Counted from the stretch's first letter, positions 16,390-24,675 are shown. The stretch: DNA of 36,614 nt from an uncultured Acidimicrobiales bacterium (GCA_938038785.1 CALHTB010000055.1:1-36614); one strand, 5' to 3'. Notes: generated from the letters alone by a model not told the origin. Numbers and translations are program-made.

Positions 16390-16800
16390 CTACGGGCACT
16401 TCCCGGCCATGAAATCGTCCCACACGTCCGACCCGACTTGGGATACGCCGTATTCGAGCAAGCCGTATGTGTCGCTGGCTGCGACGAGCGCCTCTGGCAG
16501 ATCAGCTACGCCACGAACTCGAAGGCAGACCAACGCTCGTTCGAACGCCACCCGGTCTCGCAGCGAATCGACCGTGAACTGCCAGCGTTCGTCAGCGTCT
16601 CGGAACTCGCGTTCATAGCACGCGTCGGACTTGATCGTGCCGGGGTGCGCAGCTTCGAATTCGTCGTCGGCCTCGGTGGTGTACGAGAACGTCAGGTCAA
16701 CCAGGCCGTGGTCGGTGTGACCCACTCCCGAATCACGCATACAGGCAATAAAGCGCTTGTACGCCGCCTCGTACTCATCGAACGTGATTGGCTCAAACAT
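16390..16800 (-). CDS. Small protein of unknown function
   Basis: The 136-residue product is acidic, with no signal peptide or membrane segment. It begins MFEPITFDEYEAAYKRFIACMRDSGV; the core pattern of a helix ending in C-M-R-x-x-G-V recurs in many actinobacterial secreted or lipoprotein hypotheticals. Further Cys residues occur in DACYEREF, RALVCLR and the C-terminal GKCP. I do not recognise the family. The gene lies 18 nt downstream of the short-chain dehydrogenase gene on the same strand. A weak CAGACT box 6 nt upstream may mark its own start. Confidence 0.6.
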   Translation of the reverse strand: MFEPITFDEYEAAYKRFIACMRDSGVGHTDHGLVDLTFSYTTEADDEFEAAHPGTIKSDACYEREFRDADERWQFTVDSLRDRVAFERALVCLRVRGVADLPEALVAASDTYGLLEYGVSQVGSDVWDDFMAGKCP

Positions 16801-16818
16801 TGGCTCAGTCTGTCATAG

Positions 16819-17619
16819 CTACGCCGTTGCGATACCGCCGCCAACCGGGATGACTACACCGGTGAGGTACGCACCGGCCTTGGATGCGAGGAAGATAGTG
16901 AGGCCAGCCATGTCGTCGGGGTTACCAATGCGCCCAACGGGCACGTCGGCAGCGACGGCGGCCCTTGCCTCTTCGTCACGAAGAGCGAACGCCATCATGT
17001 TCGACTCGAACGGGCCGGGTGCGATTGCATTGACTCGAACGTTCTCGTGCTTGAGCCGCTTCGCTAGCTGACGGGTCAGGTGATGAACCGCTGCCTTCGA
17101 GGTGGAGTAGGCGTAGTGCTCGATATCGCACGCTCGCAGTCCGTCTACCGAACCAACGTTGATCACTCGGGCCGGGTCGTCTTCGGTTCCGGCGCCACGA
17201 AGATGGTCGGCCAACGCTTCGGTCAGGAAGTAGATGCTGCGCACGTTGACGTTCATCACCTTGTCCCAGCCGTCGACGGGGTATTCGCCGAAAGGCGCAC
17301 CCCATGCAGCACCGGCGTTGTTGACCAGGATGTCGATGGCGTCGTTGTCGGCCTTCACCGCATCGGCAAAGGCGGTGATGCCTTCGGGCGTGCCGAGATC
17401 ACCGGGGATGGCTACGACGGTCTGACCCTCGGCGGCCTTTTCATTTAGGCGGTTAGCCGTGGATTCCAACGCCTCGGCCTTGCGTGCGGTGACGATGACC
17501 TTGGCTGCGCCAGCATCCAAGAACCCCTCGGCGATCATCTCGCCGATACCTCGAGAGCCTCCCGTGACGATCGCGGTCTTTCCGGCGAGGGAGAAGAGGT
17601 CCTGAATGCGGTCAGTCAT
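16819..17619 (-). CDS. Short-chain dehydrogenase/reductase (SDR)
   Basis: The 266-residue protein is a classical SDR. The cofactor loop is TGGSRGIG (19-26), followed by NNAGAAWG near residue 100, the catalytic triad Ser157 (VGSVDG), Tyr171 and Lys175 (YAYSTSK), and the C-terminal TGVVIPVGGG. It resembles rhamnolipid-biosynthesis RhlG and 3-oxoacyl-ACP reductase-like enzymes. The frame extends upstream to 17949, but ATG 17619 follows a good ribosome binding site (AAGGA) and is where homology begins. A palindrome separates it from the upstream oxidoreductase gene on the same strand, so the two probably share a transcript. Confidence 0.88.
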   Translation of the reverse strand: MTDRIQDLFSLAGKTAIVTGGSRGIGEMIAEGFLDAGAAKVIVTARKAEALESTANRLNEKAAEGQTVVAIPGDLGTPEGITAFADAVKADNDAIDILVNNAGAAWGAPFGEYPVDGWDKVMNVNVRSIYFLTEALADHLRGAGTEDDPARVINVGSVDGLRACDIEHYAYSTSKAAVHHLTRQLAKRLKHENVRVNAIAPGPFESNMMAFALRDEEARAAVAADVPVGRIGNPDDMAGLTIFLASKAGAYLTGVVIPVGGGIATA

Positions 17620-17641
17620 GTGAAGTTCCTTAGTTGGTTGG

Positions 17642-17672
17642 CTGACATCTGGGGTCAGACCCCGGATGTCAG
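17642..17672. repeat. 31-bp palindrome with GGGGTCAGACCCC core
   Basis: Two 15-nt arms (17642-17656 and 17658-17672) flank a single A and pair except at one position, which is a wobble on one strand. The right arm abuts the stop codon of the luciferase-like gene. No T-run follows on either strand, so it is not a standard intrinsic terminator. The core resembles a palindromic motif dispersed in many environmental bacterial genomes, so a REP-type element is likely. Confidence 0.6.
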
Positions 17673-18527
17673 TTAGTTGAGCCCAGCTGCTTCCATGGCT
17701 GCTACGGCATTGTCGAGGGCGTCGAGCGCTTCGGATCCAGCCACTGAAGGCAGGTCGAAGGCAACTCGATGCACGCCAGCTTCGGCGAACTCGGTCAGCT
17801 TCGCCACATCGGCTGGCGCAAAGTAGATAGACACCTCGATCTCGTCGGGGTCGCGGCCGGCATCGGCGGCCATCTGGCGCATCGCGGTCACTTGCTCGGC
17901 AATGGTGCCTTCGCCGCGGCCCGGTATCGGAATCCAACCGTTCCCCCACTCGATTGCGCGTCGTGCGCCGCCAGGGAACGAGCCGCCCACATGGATTGGA
18001 GGGTGCGGGTTCTGAAGCGGCTTGGGGTTGATCGACATCGGAGGCAGGTTGACCAGGTCACCAGCAAACGCCGGCTCGTCCTCGGTCCACATCGCCTTGA
18101 TCGCAGCCACACGCTCGCGCATCAGCTTGAAGCGCCCGTGGAGCTGGGTGCCGTGGTCGTTCATCTCGTCCTCATTCCACCCGGCGCCAACACCGAAGTG
18201 GAACCGTCCGCCGCTAAGCACATCGAGGCTGGCTGCGCTCTTTGCGGTGTGGATTGGGTCGCGCTGGACGACCAGGCAGATACCCGTGCCAAGCAGCAAG
18301 TTCTGGGTGTGGCCCGCCAGCGACGTGAGAAACACGAACGGATCGAGCGTGTCGTAGTAGCGCTGCGCGAGGTCGCCACCGGACGGAGCAGGAGTCTTGC
18401 GACTCGATGGGATGTGGCTGTGCTCGGCCACCCAGATCGATTCGAAACCACGCTCCTCGAGCGCCGGGCCCAGTTCGCTCGGTGGAATCGAATAGGAGGT
18501 TGGGAAGTGTGCGATGCCTGCCTTCAT
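17673..18527 (-). CDS. LLM-class F420-dependent oxidoreductase (TIGR03619-like)
   Basis: The 284-residue TIM-barrel protein has LEERGFESIWVAEHSHIP near residue 28, LLGTGICLVVQRDPIHTAKS, the signature LSGGRFHFGVGAGWNEDEM, and HPPIHVGGSFPGGARRAIEWGNGW. These fit the single-domain F420-dependent luciferase-like group that includes actinobacterial TIGR03619 proteins. The substrate is unknown. It is divergent from the HDAC-like gene, with only 44 nt between the two starts, and precedes the SDR gene. A two-step redox pathway with the SDR is possible but unproven. Confidence 0.85.
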   Translation of the reverse strand: MKAGIAHFPTSYSIPPSELGPALEERGFESIWVAEHSHIPSSRKTPAPSGGDLAQRYYDTLDPFVFLTSLAGHTQNLLLGTGICLVVQRDPIHTAKSAASLDVLSGGRFHFGVGAGWNEDEMNDHGTQLHGRFKLMRERVAAIKAMWTEDEPAFAGDLVNLPPMSINPKPLQNPHPPIHVGGSFPGGARRAIEWGNGWIPIPGRGEGTIAEQVTAMRQMAADAGRDPDEIEVSIYFAPADVAKLTEFAEAGVHRVAFDLPSVAGSEALDALDNAVAAMEAAGLN

Positions 18528-18559
18528 GACCCGATCTTCGCGGCTCGCGCTTCAAATGA

Positions 18560-18565
18560 CATACT
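18560..18565 (+). promoter_or_regulatory. -10 box CATACT, leaderless start at 18572
   Basis: CATACT ends 6 nt before ATG 18572, with no ribosome binding site. The divergent gene starts at 18527, so the two promoters must overlap. Confidence 0.45.
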
Positions 18566-18571
18566 CAAGCC

Positions 18572-19582
18572 ATGTCGATTCTGGTGATTGCTGACGAACG
18601 AGTAGCCGACCATCGCCCACCCGAGGGCCACCCCGAACGCCCGGCAAGGTTCGCCGCCGCGGTCGAGGGGATCAACGCCGCGGGGTTTGGCGAGGCGCTG
18701 ACCTGGCGCGAGCCAACTCCCGCGCCAACCGAATCGCTGCTGCGGGTGCACTCGGCTGAACACGTCGACCACATTTCGGCCTACGCCGACCAAGACCATG
18801 TACGCATCGACCCCGACACCCACATGAGCTCGGGTTCGTTCACCGCGGCCCGGCTTGCAGCGGGGGCGGGCCTCGACGCGGTGGCCGCACTCAAGGCAGG
18901 CGAAGCTGGCTCGGCATTCTGTCTGGTTCGTCCACCCGGGCACCATGCAACACCTACGGCCGCTATGGGCTTCTGCCTGTTCAACAACGTGGCGGTCACC
19001 GCCCAGGCACTCACCGATGGTGGCGACAAGGTGGCGATCATCGACATCGACGCCCACCACGGAAACGGCACACAGGACGCGTTCTACGATCGCGACGACG
19101 TTCTGTTCGTGTCGTTCCACGAGTATCCGCAGTATCCGGGAACCGGAGCACTCGACGAGCGTGGCGTGGGCGCCGGAGTTGGCCACACGATCAACTTCCC
19201 GATGCCGTCGGGCGCCACGGGCGATGTCTACCTGCGGGCCATCGACCAAGTGCTCGAACCAGCCCTCGATGCGTTCGACGCCGACTGGATCTTGATCTCC
19301 GCTGGATTCGATGGCCACCGCGCCGACCCACTCACCAACCTCGGCCTCACCTCGGGCGACTACTCGGCGATCTGCAACCGCTTGGTTGCAGCCGCCAAAC
19401 CCGGCCGCTGCATTGCGTTCCTAGAGGGTGGCTACGACCTCGATGCCCTTGGCCTGTCAGCAGCAGCGTGCACCGCCGCACTTCTCGGCGAAGCCCACTC
19501 CCCCGGCAACGGCGAAACCCAAACCAACGGCGGCCCCGGCAACAACGTCGTCGACGCCCACGTGGGCTTTGGAGCTATGTGA
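18572..19582 (+). CDS. Histone deacetylase-like zinc amidohydrolase
   Basis: The 336-residue protein belongs to the HDAC/acetoin-utilisation (AcuC/APAH) superfamily. It has RPPGHHA with the tandem His (His124-His125), IDIDAHHGNGTQ with zinc ligands Asp160 and His162, SFHEYPQYPGTG, SAGFDGHRADPL with zinc ligand Asp247, and EGGYD with the catalytic Tyr288. All metal and catalytic residues are present, so it should be active. Bacterial members deacetylate polyamines, acetylated proteins or small amides; the substrate is not evident. The last 14 residues are low-complexity (NGGPGNN) and it overlaps the convergent AEC permease gene by 8 nt. Confidence 0.9.
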   Translation: MSILVIADERVADHRPPEGHPERPARFAAAVEGINAAGFGEALTWREPTPAPTESLLRVHSAEHVDHISAYADQDHVRIDPDTHMSSGSFTAARLAAGAGLDAVAALKAGEAGSAFCLVRPPGHHATPTAAMGFCLFNNVAVTAQALTDGGDKVAIIDIDAHHGNGTQDAFYDRDDVLFVSFHEYPQYPGTGALDERGVGAGVGHTINFPMPSGATGDVYLRAIDQVLEPALDAFDADWILISAGFDGHRADPLTNLGLTSGDYSAICNRLVAAAKPGRCIAFLEGGYDLDALGLSAAACTAALLGEAHSPGNGETQTNGGPGNNVVDAHVGFGAM

Positions 19583-20480
19583 CAGCGATCAGGGCCACCG
19601 GGATCGTAAACAGCGCGATGAGCGTTGTGCCCAACACGGTCTTGGTCACCCGCTCTGGTTCGAGATCAAACTCGAGTGCTACCACTGCCGTGAACACGGC
19701 GGGCGGCATGCAGCTCTGAATAATCAGCACGCCCAGGGCATCCCCTTCGAGACCGAGCAACCAGCCAAACAGCGCTGCGGCCAACGGGACGACGGCCAAC
19801 TTGGTGCCCACGACGATGCCCGAGTCGGCGCTGAGCTCTGGTCGAAGGTTGCCCGCAAGCTGCAGCCCGAGCGTTATAAGCATCACCGGGATGAGGGCAC
19901 CGCCGGCTATCGAGATCGCCCGGTCAAATACGAGTGGGAAGCTCCACCCAAGAACGTTCATGATGATTGCCGCGATGGCCGCCAAGGTCATTGGGGTGAG
20001 CAACGACCGCTTCACCGCTGACGCGAAGCCCGCAGTTTGCGCCGAGGCGAGGGCAACCCCCATGAAGATGCCGAGGCTGTTCACCACAATCATCAGCACG
20101 GCAGCAGCAGGAATCGCTTCCTCACCGAACGCAAAGGCACAGATAGCGAGCCCAGCGTTGCCCACGTTCCCATATGAGCTGGTCATGACGGCGGCTTTTG
20201 TGCGAGACGGAGCCACGTTCATTGCCTTGGCCGCCGCCCATGCAAGACCCGCGCCAACCGCCATGGCACCGGCGCCGCCGATTGTCAGCTTGACCACGGT
20301 CGACTGATCGAGCTCGGCATCAGCGAACACATCGAGGACGAACAGCGGCCCGAGAACCCAGAACGCCAACCGCGACAGTGTGGCCACGTCGAAGTCCATA
20401 CGCGTTCCCGCAAACCACCCGAGCCCGACCATGACAACGACCGGCCCCATCACATTGATGAGCAGCTCGACCACGTTCAT
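19575..20480 (-). CDS. AEC-family permease (auxin efflux carrier-like)
   Basis: The 301-residue integral membrane protein has about ten hydrophobic segments and the AEC/MTR motifs: PVVVMVGLGWFAG at the N-terminus, SSYGNVGNAGL near 101-111, GGALIPVMLITLGLQLA and IIQSCMPPAVFTAV in the second half. AEC permeases export or import organic acids such as malate. The start is ATG 20480, preceded by GGAGAG, which lies inside the stem of the palindrome at 20485-20559. It is downstream of the dehydratase gene on the same strand, so it may transport that enzyme's substrate or product. Confidence 0.88.
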   Translation of the reverse strand: MNVVELLINVMGPVVVMVGLGWFAGTRMDFDVATLSRLAFWVLGPLFVLDVFADAELDQSTVVKLTIGGAGAMAVGAGLAWAAAKAMNVAPSRTKAAVMTSSYGNVGNAGLAICAFAFGEEAIPAAAVLMIVVNSLGIFMGVALASAQTAGFASAVKRSLLTPMTLAAIAAIIMNVLGWSFPLVFDRAISIAGGALIPVMLITLGLQLAGNLRPELSADSGIVVGTKLAVVPLAAALFGWLLGLEGDALGVLIIQSCMPPAVFTAVVALEFDLEPERVTKTVLGTTLIALFTIPVALIAVT

Positions 20481-20484
20481 CGGG

Positions 20485-20559
20485 TGATCTCTCCATATTT
20501 TGCGCGCTCAGCGGCACTATCTGCCGTTGGGCGCGCAAATTTTGGAGAGGGGGAGATCA
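20485..20559. repeat. Long imperfect palindrome filling an intergenic gap and covering a ribosome binding site
   Basis: Arms of 28 nt (20489-20516 and 20522-20549) match at 24 positions around a 5-nt loop. TGATCT/AGATCA pairs extend it outward to 20485 and 20559. It spans the whole 76-nt gap between the dehydratase stop and the AEC permease start. In the minus-strand RNA the stem contains the GGAGAG ribosome binding site of the permease. There is no T-run, so it is either a repeat element or an RNA control element. Confidence 0.75.
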
Positions 20560-21753
20560 TCCGGGCCAGTCGTTGGTGTCTTCGGTCATGGCGAGGTGAG
20601 TCTGGCCGGCGACCCACGGGTTCGCTCGGGCGACCTCTTCGTTCACCTCGGTGCCCAGGCCCGGTTCGCTGAACGGAATGACATAGCCGTCCTCCCAGCG
20701 CACGGGGTTGGTGAGGATGTCAGCGTGGAAGCCGCCCCACTCTTGGATGCCTTCGAGGATGAGGAAGTTGGGAATCGTCGCGGCAACCGCGATATTGGCC
20801 GCGCCGCCGATCGGCCCCGAATACAGGTGTGGGGCAACCTGGGCTCCGTGAACCTCGGCCAGCGCTGCGATCTTCTTGCCGGCGGTGATGCCACCGGCAC
20901 GGCCAAGGTTCGGTTGCAAGATTCCCACACCGTTGACGAGCAGCCGCTGGAATTCGTGGATGCTGGTGAGCCGTTCGCCGGCCGCGATCGGCACGCTGCA
21001 ATGTCGAGCCACTTCAGCCGTTGCTTCGGGGATGTCGGGTGGACATGGCTCTTCAAACCACAGTGGTGTTGCTGGTTCGAGCAACTGACCAAGCCGGATC
21101 GCGCCCGACACGGTGAACTGGCCATGGGTGCCAAACAACAAGTCGGCGGTGTTACCGACGGCTGCCCGAATCTCGTTGACGAAGGCGGCCGATCGGGTGA
21201 GCTCGTTCATCGAGGGCTGCCGCGGCCCAACTGCGCGGTACGGCCCAGCCGGGTCGAACTTGATTGCGGTATGCCCCTTCTCGACGTACTTCACCGCGGT
21301 CTCGGCCGCCAGCGTTGCGTCGACGTACACGTCTTCGGTCGGGTCGTCATTGGCTGGATACAGGTAGGTGTACGACCGAACTCGATCACGGACCAGGCCA
21401 CCGATGAGGTCGGTGACATTGCGGTTGGTCTCCTTGCCAACGATGTCCCACGACGCCATGTCGAACGCGCTGATGATTCCGCCGATGGTGACGTCTGGAC
21501 GGCCAGTGAACGCCAGCGAGTAAAGCAACCGGGTGCGCTCTTCGATGCGGAACGGATCGGTGCCCTTGACCGAGCGTTCGAACACGTCGGCGACCACGGC
21601 TTCGACGGTTGCAGCATCAAACGGCGGTGAGTACACCTCGCCCCATCCGGTGGCACCGGTGTCGGTCGACAACTTGACGAACACGAAGTACCTGCCGCCG
21701 TACCCCTTGCCGGGGTTCGCGACGACGAAGGTCTCTACATCGGTGAAGCGCAC
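20557..21753 (-). CDS. Mandelate racemase/galactonate dehydratase-like enolase-superfamily enzyme
   Basis: The 398-residue protein has the N-terminal capping domain and the (beta/alpha)7-beta barrel of the mandelate racemase subgroup. Visible active-site candidates are Lys165 (TAIKFDP), the barrel-end motif FGTHGQF at 207-213, the metal ligands Glu234/Glu235 (WFEEP) and Glu260 (AAGERL), and His309 (VAPHLYSG). Related galactonate dehydratases have Asp at the first metal position (DFHGR), which reads GTHG here, so the metal site is unusual. A sugar-acid dehydratase is the likely function. The GTG start follows a clear AGGAGAG. It lies 23 nt downstream of the alcohol dehydrogenase gene. Confidence 0.8.
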   Translation of the reverse strand: MRFTDVETFVVANPGKGYGGRYFVFVKLSTDTGATGWGEVYSPPFDAATVEAVVADVFERSVKGTDPFRIEERTRLLYSLAFTGRPDVTIGGIISAFDMASWDIVGKETNRNVTDLIGGLVRDRVRSYTYLYPANDDPTEDVYVDATLAAETAVKYVEKGHTAIKFDPAGPYRAVGPRQPSMNELTRSAAFVNEIRAAVGNTADLLFGTHGQFTVSGAIRLGQLLEPATPLWFEEPCPPDIPEATAEVARHCSVPIAAGERLTSIHEFQRLLVNGVGILQPNLGRAGGITAGKKIAALAEVHGAQVAPHLYSGPIGGAANIAVAATIPNFLILEGIQEWGGFHADILTNPVRWEDGYVIPFSEPGLGTEVNEEVARANPWVAGQTHLAMTEDTNDWPG

Positions 21754-21776
21754 GTGTCTCTCCTGTTCGGTTGCAA

Positions 21777-22853
21777 CTAGTCCATCAGCACAACGTTGCG
21801 GATGGTTGCACCATTGGCCACGTTGTCGATGGCTGCGTTGATGTCGTCAAGCCCATAGGTGCCGCTAACCAGCTCGTCGAGCTTGAGCTTGCCATCTCGG
21901 TACCACTCGATGAGCTGCGGGATGTCACGACGGATCTGGCTGGTGCCCATCTTCGAGCCGATGATGCGATGCCCGGCGGCGGCAATGATCGACGGGTCGA
22001 TCTCGATCTCCTGGTTGCTGGCAGGCATGCCCACGATCACGAGCTCGCCGCCCATCTCGATGTAGCGCAAGGCCGCACTGATGGCTTTGGACGAGCCAAC
22101 CGACACGATGGCGTGGCTAACGCCCTTACGGCCTGTCGCTTCGCGGATCATGTCGCGAGCGTTCTCGGGGGTCGCCACATGGGTAGCGCCGAAGTTTCGG
22201 GCGATGTCGAGCTTCTCCTCCGCGAGGTCGACAGCAATGATGACCGGAGCGCCAACAATCGCAGCACCCTGGATGGCGTTGAGACCTACACCACCTGCAC
22301 CGACAACCACCACGGTTGACGTGTCGTCGATGCTCGACGTGTTCGTGACCGCACCGACGCCGGTGATGACGCCGCACGCCAACAACGACGCAACCGTCCA
22401 GTCGAGGTCCTTCGGAACGGCGACGACCTGGCTTTGGTCAACGACCACTTCTTCGGCGAAGGCCCCGCACAACATTGCGGCGAGAACGTCCTCACCCTCG
22501 CCGCTACTGAGCCGGCTGTTGTCGTCGGCGGTGAATTTCGACTCACAAAACACATGGTTGCCGCGCTCGCACTGGCTGCACTCGCCACACGAGCGGATGA
22601 GCGTGACCACCACGTGGTCACCCACAGCAACGTCCTTCACATCTGCGCCGATTTCGGTAATTACACCAGCAGCTTCGTGGCCGTAGACCGCTGGTAAGTA
22701 GCCGCCCCACGCGCCCTCGGCATAATGGATGTCACTGTGGCACACCGCGCATGCCGCTACATCGACCTGAACGTCGGTTGGCCCGACGTCTCCGAGCGAA
22801 ACCTCCTCGAGAACAAGAGGCTTTCCAAACTCACGACACACAGCTGCTTTCAT
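21777..22853 (-). CDS. Zinc-dependent alcohol dehydrogenase (MDR family)
   Basis: The 358-residue medium-chain dehydrogenase has the catalytic zinc ligand Cys38 (AVCHSDIHY) and GHE at 58-60. Four structural zinc cysteines lie in SCGECSQCERGNHVFC (Cys89, 92, 95, 103), and the Rossmann motif is VVVGAGGVGLNAIQGA. All metal ligands are intact. It resembles class III-type and mycothiol/NAD-dependent dehydrogenases of actinobacteria. The gap of 23 nt to the dehydratase gene points to an operon, perhaps oxidising a sugar or sugar-derived alcohol. ATG 22853 is set by a TAACTT box 5 nt upstream rather than the longer frame from 22907. Confidence 0.88.
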   Translation of the reverse strand: MKAAVCREFGKPLVLEEVSLGDVGPTDVQVDVAACAVCHSDIHYAEGAWGGYLPAVYGHEAAGVITEIGADVKDVAVGDHVVVTLIRSCGECSQCERGNHVFCESKFTADDNSRLSSGEGEDVLAAMLCGAFAEEVVVDQSQVVAVPKDLDWTVASLLACGVITGVGAVTNTSSIDDTSTVVVVGAGGVGLNAIQGAAIVGAPVIIAVDLAEEKLDIARNFGATHVATPENARDMIREATGRKGVSHAIVSVGSSKAISAALRYIEMGGELVIVGMPASNQEIEIDPSIIAAAGHRIIGSKMGTSQIRRDIPQLIEWYRDGKLKLDELVSGTYGLDDINAAIDNVANGATIRNVVLMD

Positions 22854-22858
22854 CCCGA

Positions 22859-22864
22859 AAGTTA
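22859..22864 (-). promoter_or_regulatory. -10 box TAACTT, leaderless start at 22853
   Basis: TAACTT on the minus strand ends 5 nt before ATG 22853. It would drive the alcohol dehydrogenase, dehydratase and possibly the AEC permease. Confidence 0.45.
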
Positions 22865-22891
22865 AGCAGCTTTCTTCTCGACACTCCCGGT

Positions 22892-23013
22892 CGAGATCCG
22901 CGAACACCTACGTGGTCGCTACGCGAGCTTCCTGTTTCGCTCGGACTTCCGCCGAGATCCGCGGAAGCTTCCAAGTTCGCTACGCGAGCTTCGCTCTCCT
23001 CAAGCGCTTGGAC
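22892..23013. repeat. Degenerate tandem direct repeat of 61 bp
   Basis: CGAGATCCGCG begins at 22892 and 22953, and GCTACGCGAGCTTC begins at 22918 and 22979; both pairs are spaced exactly 61 nt. The bases between the conserved blocks have diverged. This lies in the 244-nt gap (22854-23097) between the alcohol dehydrogenase and the first GH5 gene, where I see no coding sequence. Confidence 0.6.
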
Positions 23014-23097
23014 CACGCGATGTTTCAGCTCGGAGAGATGAAACTCGGTTAGAGAGCGCAGCGAACGGCGGAAGCCCGCTAGGGCTGAGTCGATACC

Positions 23098-24663
23098 TCA
23101 GCCGAGGAGGGCGTCGAGTAGTGGGGTGTTCCATTCCTGCTTCTCGATGTCATAGGCCGCGTACCCAGCATGAAACTCCCAATACGCAAACGACAGCCCA
23201 TGTTGCGTCGCCTCGTCGACCACGGTCTCGGTCCACGCGGCACGGTCGGCCATGGGAACCTGTCCGTCGGCTCCGTAGGCGCCAAACTCGCCTATGTGCA
23301 CCGGCACTCCCATCGTCTGACTCCAGTCGCTCGCTCGCCGCACCCACCGACGCAGCGACAGATCAGCTGACGTGACGATGTTCTGGCATCCCCTGGCTTC
23401 CGAGCAGAACTCGAACGACGAGAAGCGGATCGGGTTCGGCGACGCGATCTGGTTCATCACCGCGACTCCGCTGGCTGCTGGGGAACACAGCGTCAGGTCG
23501 ATCACAAAATCCTGCGGCTCGTCGGTGGTTTCGATGCGAGCTTGGTCGAGTTCGTCGACGTCCTCGACGCGACAGCCGACTCTTAGACTGCCCTCGCCCT
23601 CAGCGGTGAAACGAACCTCGGTCGGGTCAACAGGTTCGACGAAGTCCACACTGAACCCAGCCCACTGCCGAGCGAAATCGACGCGGAGCTTCCCGTCTTC
23701 GGTAATAACGCGGCTGTCCCACGAGCGGTCGTACAGCCCTTCCTCCCAACCGAAGAAGTCGGGCTCCCACGGCACACCCAAGGTCGGAATGTCATCGAGC
23801 CAGTCGGCGCCCTGGTGGGTGAAGTTCAGCGGTTCGTACAAGTGCACGGTTGCGATGATGTAGTCGTCGTCGGGCAAAACGAGATGCTCGAGGAAGTCGA
23901 TGCGGTTGAAGCCGGCGGGGCCGATCAACACCGGACGTGTGGGGTTGCTTTCACGCACGATTTTGAGAATGTCGGCGAGCAGGTCGTTCCACAGCTGGGG
24001 TTCGTCCATGAACGCAAGGTACGGCTCGTTGAACAGCTCGAACACCACATGGTCGCCAGCGTCGGCATAGCGAGGAGCGATCTGCTCCCACATGCCGAGG
24101 ATGCGGTCCCAGTGGGCGAGCGGGTCTTCCTGGGCCTCCTCGTAATGGTGCATGTTGACGATAATCATCAGGTCGTTCGCCTCGGCCTGATCGATCGCCC
24201 AGTCGACCCGCTCCCAAATGTTGTCGTACGGCTGACCGACAATGTTTGGGTCGACCCCATCGGGAATGGTGTACGGCGCCTCAAGGTCGGCGTAGTCGGC
24301 CCAGCTAATTGGCAGTCGAATGTGATCAAACCCGGCCTCGGCAACGATCCGGAAATACGACTCGTCGAGCCCGGCACCCCAATCGCCCTCACGCGGCGCC
24401 TCGAGCGAATTTCCAAAGTTGATCCCACGGCCCAGCGCTTGGTTCGTTGCAGCCGCGGCGTTCATTTCCGGGACGGTTGCCATCGCAACCGACGCCCGCT
24501 TTCCGGCTCCGTCAGTAGTCCCGGCGTCGTCGCTCTCAGCGATGGACTTTGCCGCAAAGACTTGCGGCATATCGGCCACTCCGAGACCAACAAGCCTGGC
24601 CGAAACGAGGAGTCCAAAAAGCAGCAACGCTCCTAGAAATGCCCATAGTCCCGACGCCCGCAC
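23098..24663 (-). CDS. Secreted or membrane-anchored GH5 glycosidase (cellulase family) with an inserted domain
   Basis: The 521-residue protein starts at GTG 24663 with an N-terminal hydrophobic helix (about 6-28) that is a signal or anchor. The GH5 barrel begins at ALGRGINFGNSLEAP (76-90). The acid/base is Glu213 (FELFNEP) and the nucleophile Glu459 (VHIGEFG); HIRLPISW, NMHHY, TVHLYEP and YWEFHAG are further GH5 landmarks. The two catalytic glutamates are 246 residues apart, far more than usual for GH5, because roughly residues 310-430 form an extra beta-rich block with four Cys (364, 393, 420, 426). Endo-beta-glucanase activity is likely but unproven. It is the downstream copy of a tandem pair. 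Confidence 0.88.
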   Translation of the reverse strand: MRASGLWAFLGALLLFGLLVSARLVGLGVADMPQVFAAKSIAESDDAGTTDGAGKRASVAMATVPEMNAAAATNQALGRGINFGNSLEAPREGDWGAGLDESYFRIVAEAGFDHIRLPISWADYADLEAPYTIPDGVDPNIVGQPYDNIWERVDWAIDQAEANDLMIIVNMHHYEEAQEDPLAHWDRILGMWEQIAPRYADAGDHVVFELFNEPYLAFMDEPQLWNDLLADILKIVRESNPTRPVLIGPAGFNRIDFLEHLVLPDDDYIIATVHLYEPLNFTHQGADWLDDIPTLGVPWEPDFFGWEEGLYDRSWDSRVITEDGKLRVDFARQWAGFSVDFVEPVDPTEVRFTAEGEGSLRVGCRVEDVDELDQARIETTDEPQDFVIDLTLCSPAASGVAVMNQIASPNPIRFSSFEFCSEARGCQNIVTSADLSLRRWVRRASDWSQTMGVPVHIGEFGAYGADGQVPMADRAAWTETVVDEATQHGLSFAYWEFHAGYAAYDIEKQEWNTPLLDALLG

Positions 24664-24669
24664 ACGGTG

Positions 24670-24675
24670 AGCATA
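24670..24675 (-). promoter_or_regulatory. -10 box TATGCT, leaderless start at 24663
   Basis: TATGCT on the minus strand ends 6 nt before GTG 24663. It indicates that the downstream GH5 copy has its own promoter within the 62-nt gap. Confidence 0.5.

Noticed and set aside
17642..17672. Intrinsic terminator
   Set aside because: The stem is strong but no T-run follows on either strand.
16819..17949. N-terminal extension of the SDR to 17949
   Set aside because: The extra 110 residues overlap the upstream oxidoreductase gene and read as low-complexity Arg-rich shadow; ATG 17619 has a ribosome binding site and starts the SDR fold.
20500..21630. Long plus-strand open frame opposite the enolase-superfamily gene
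   Set aside because: It is the antisense shadow of a clear family member; its translation has no recognisable domain, and such frames are common in GC-rich DNA.
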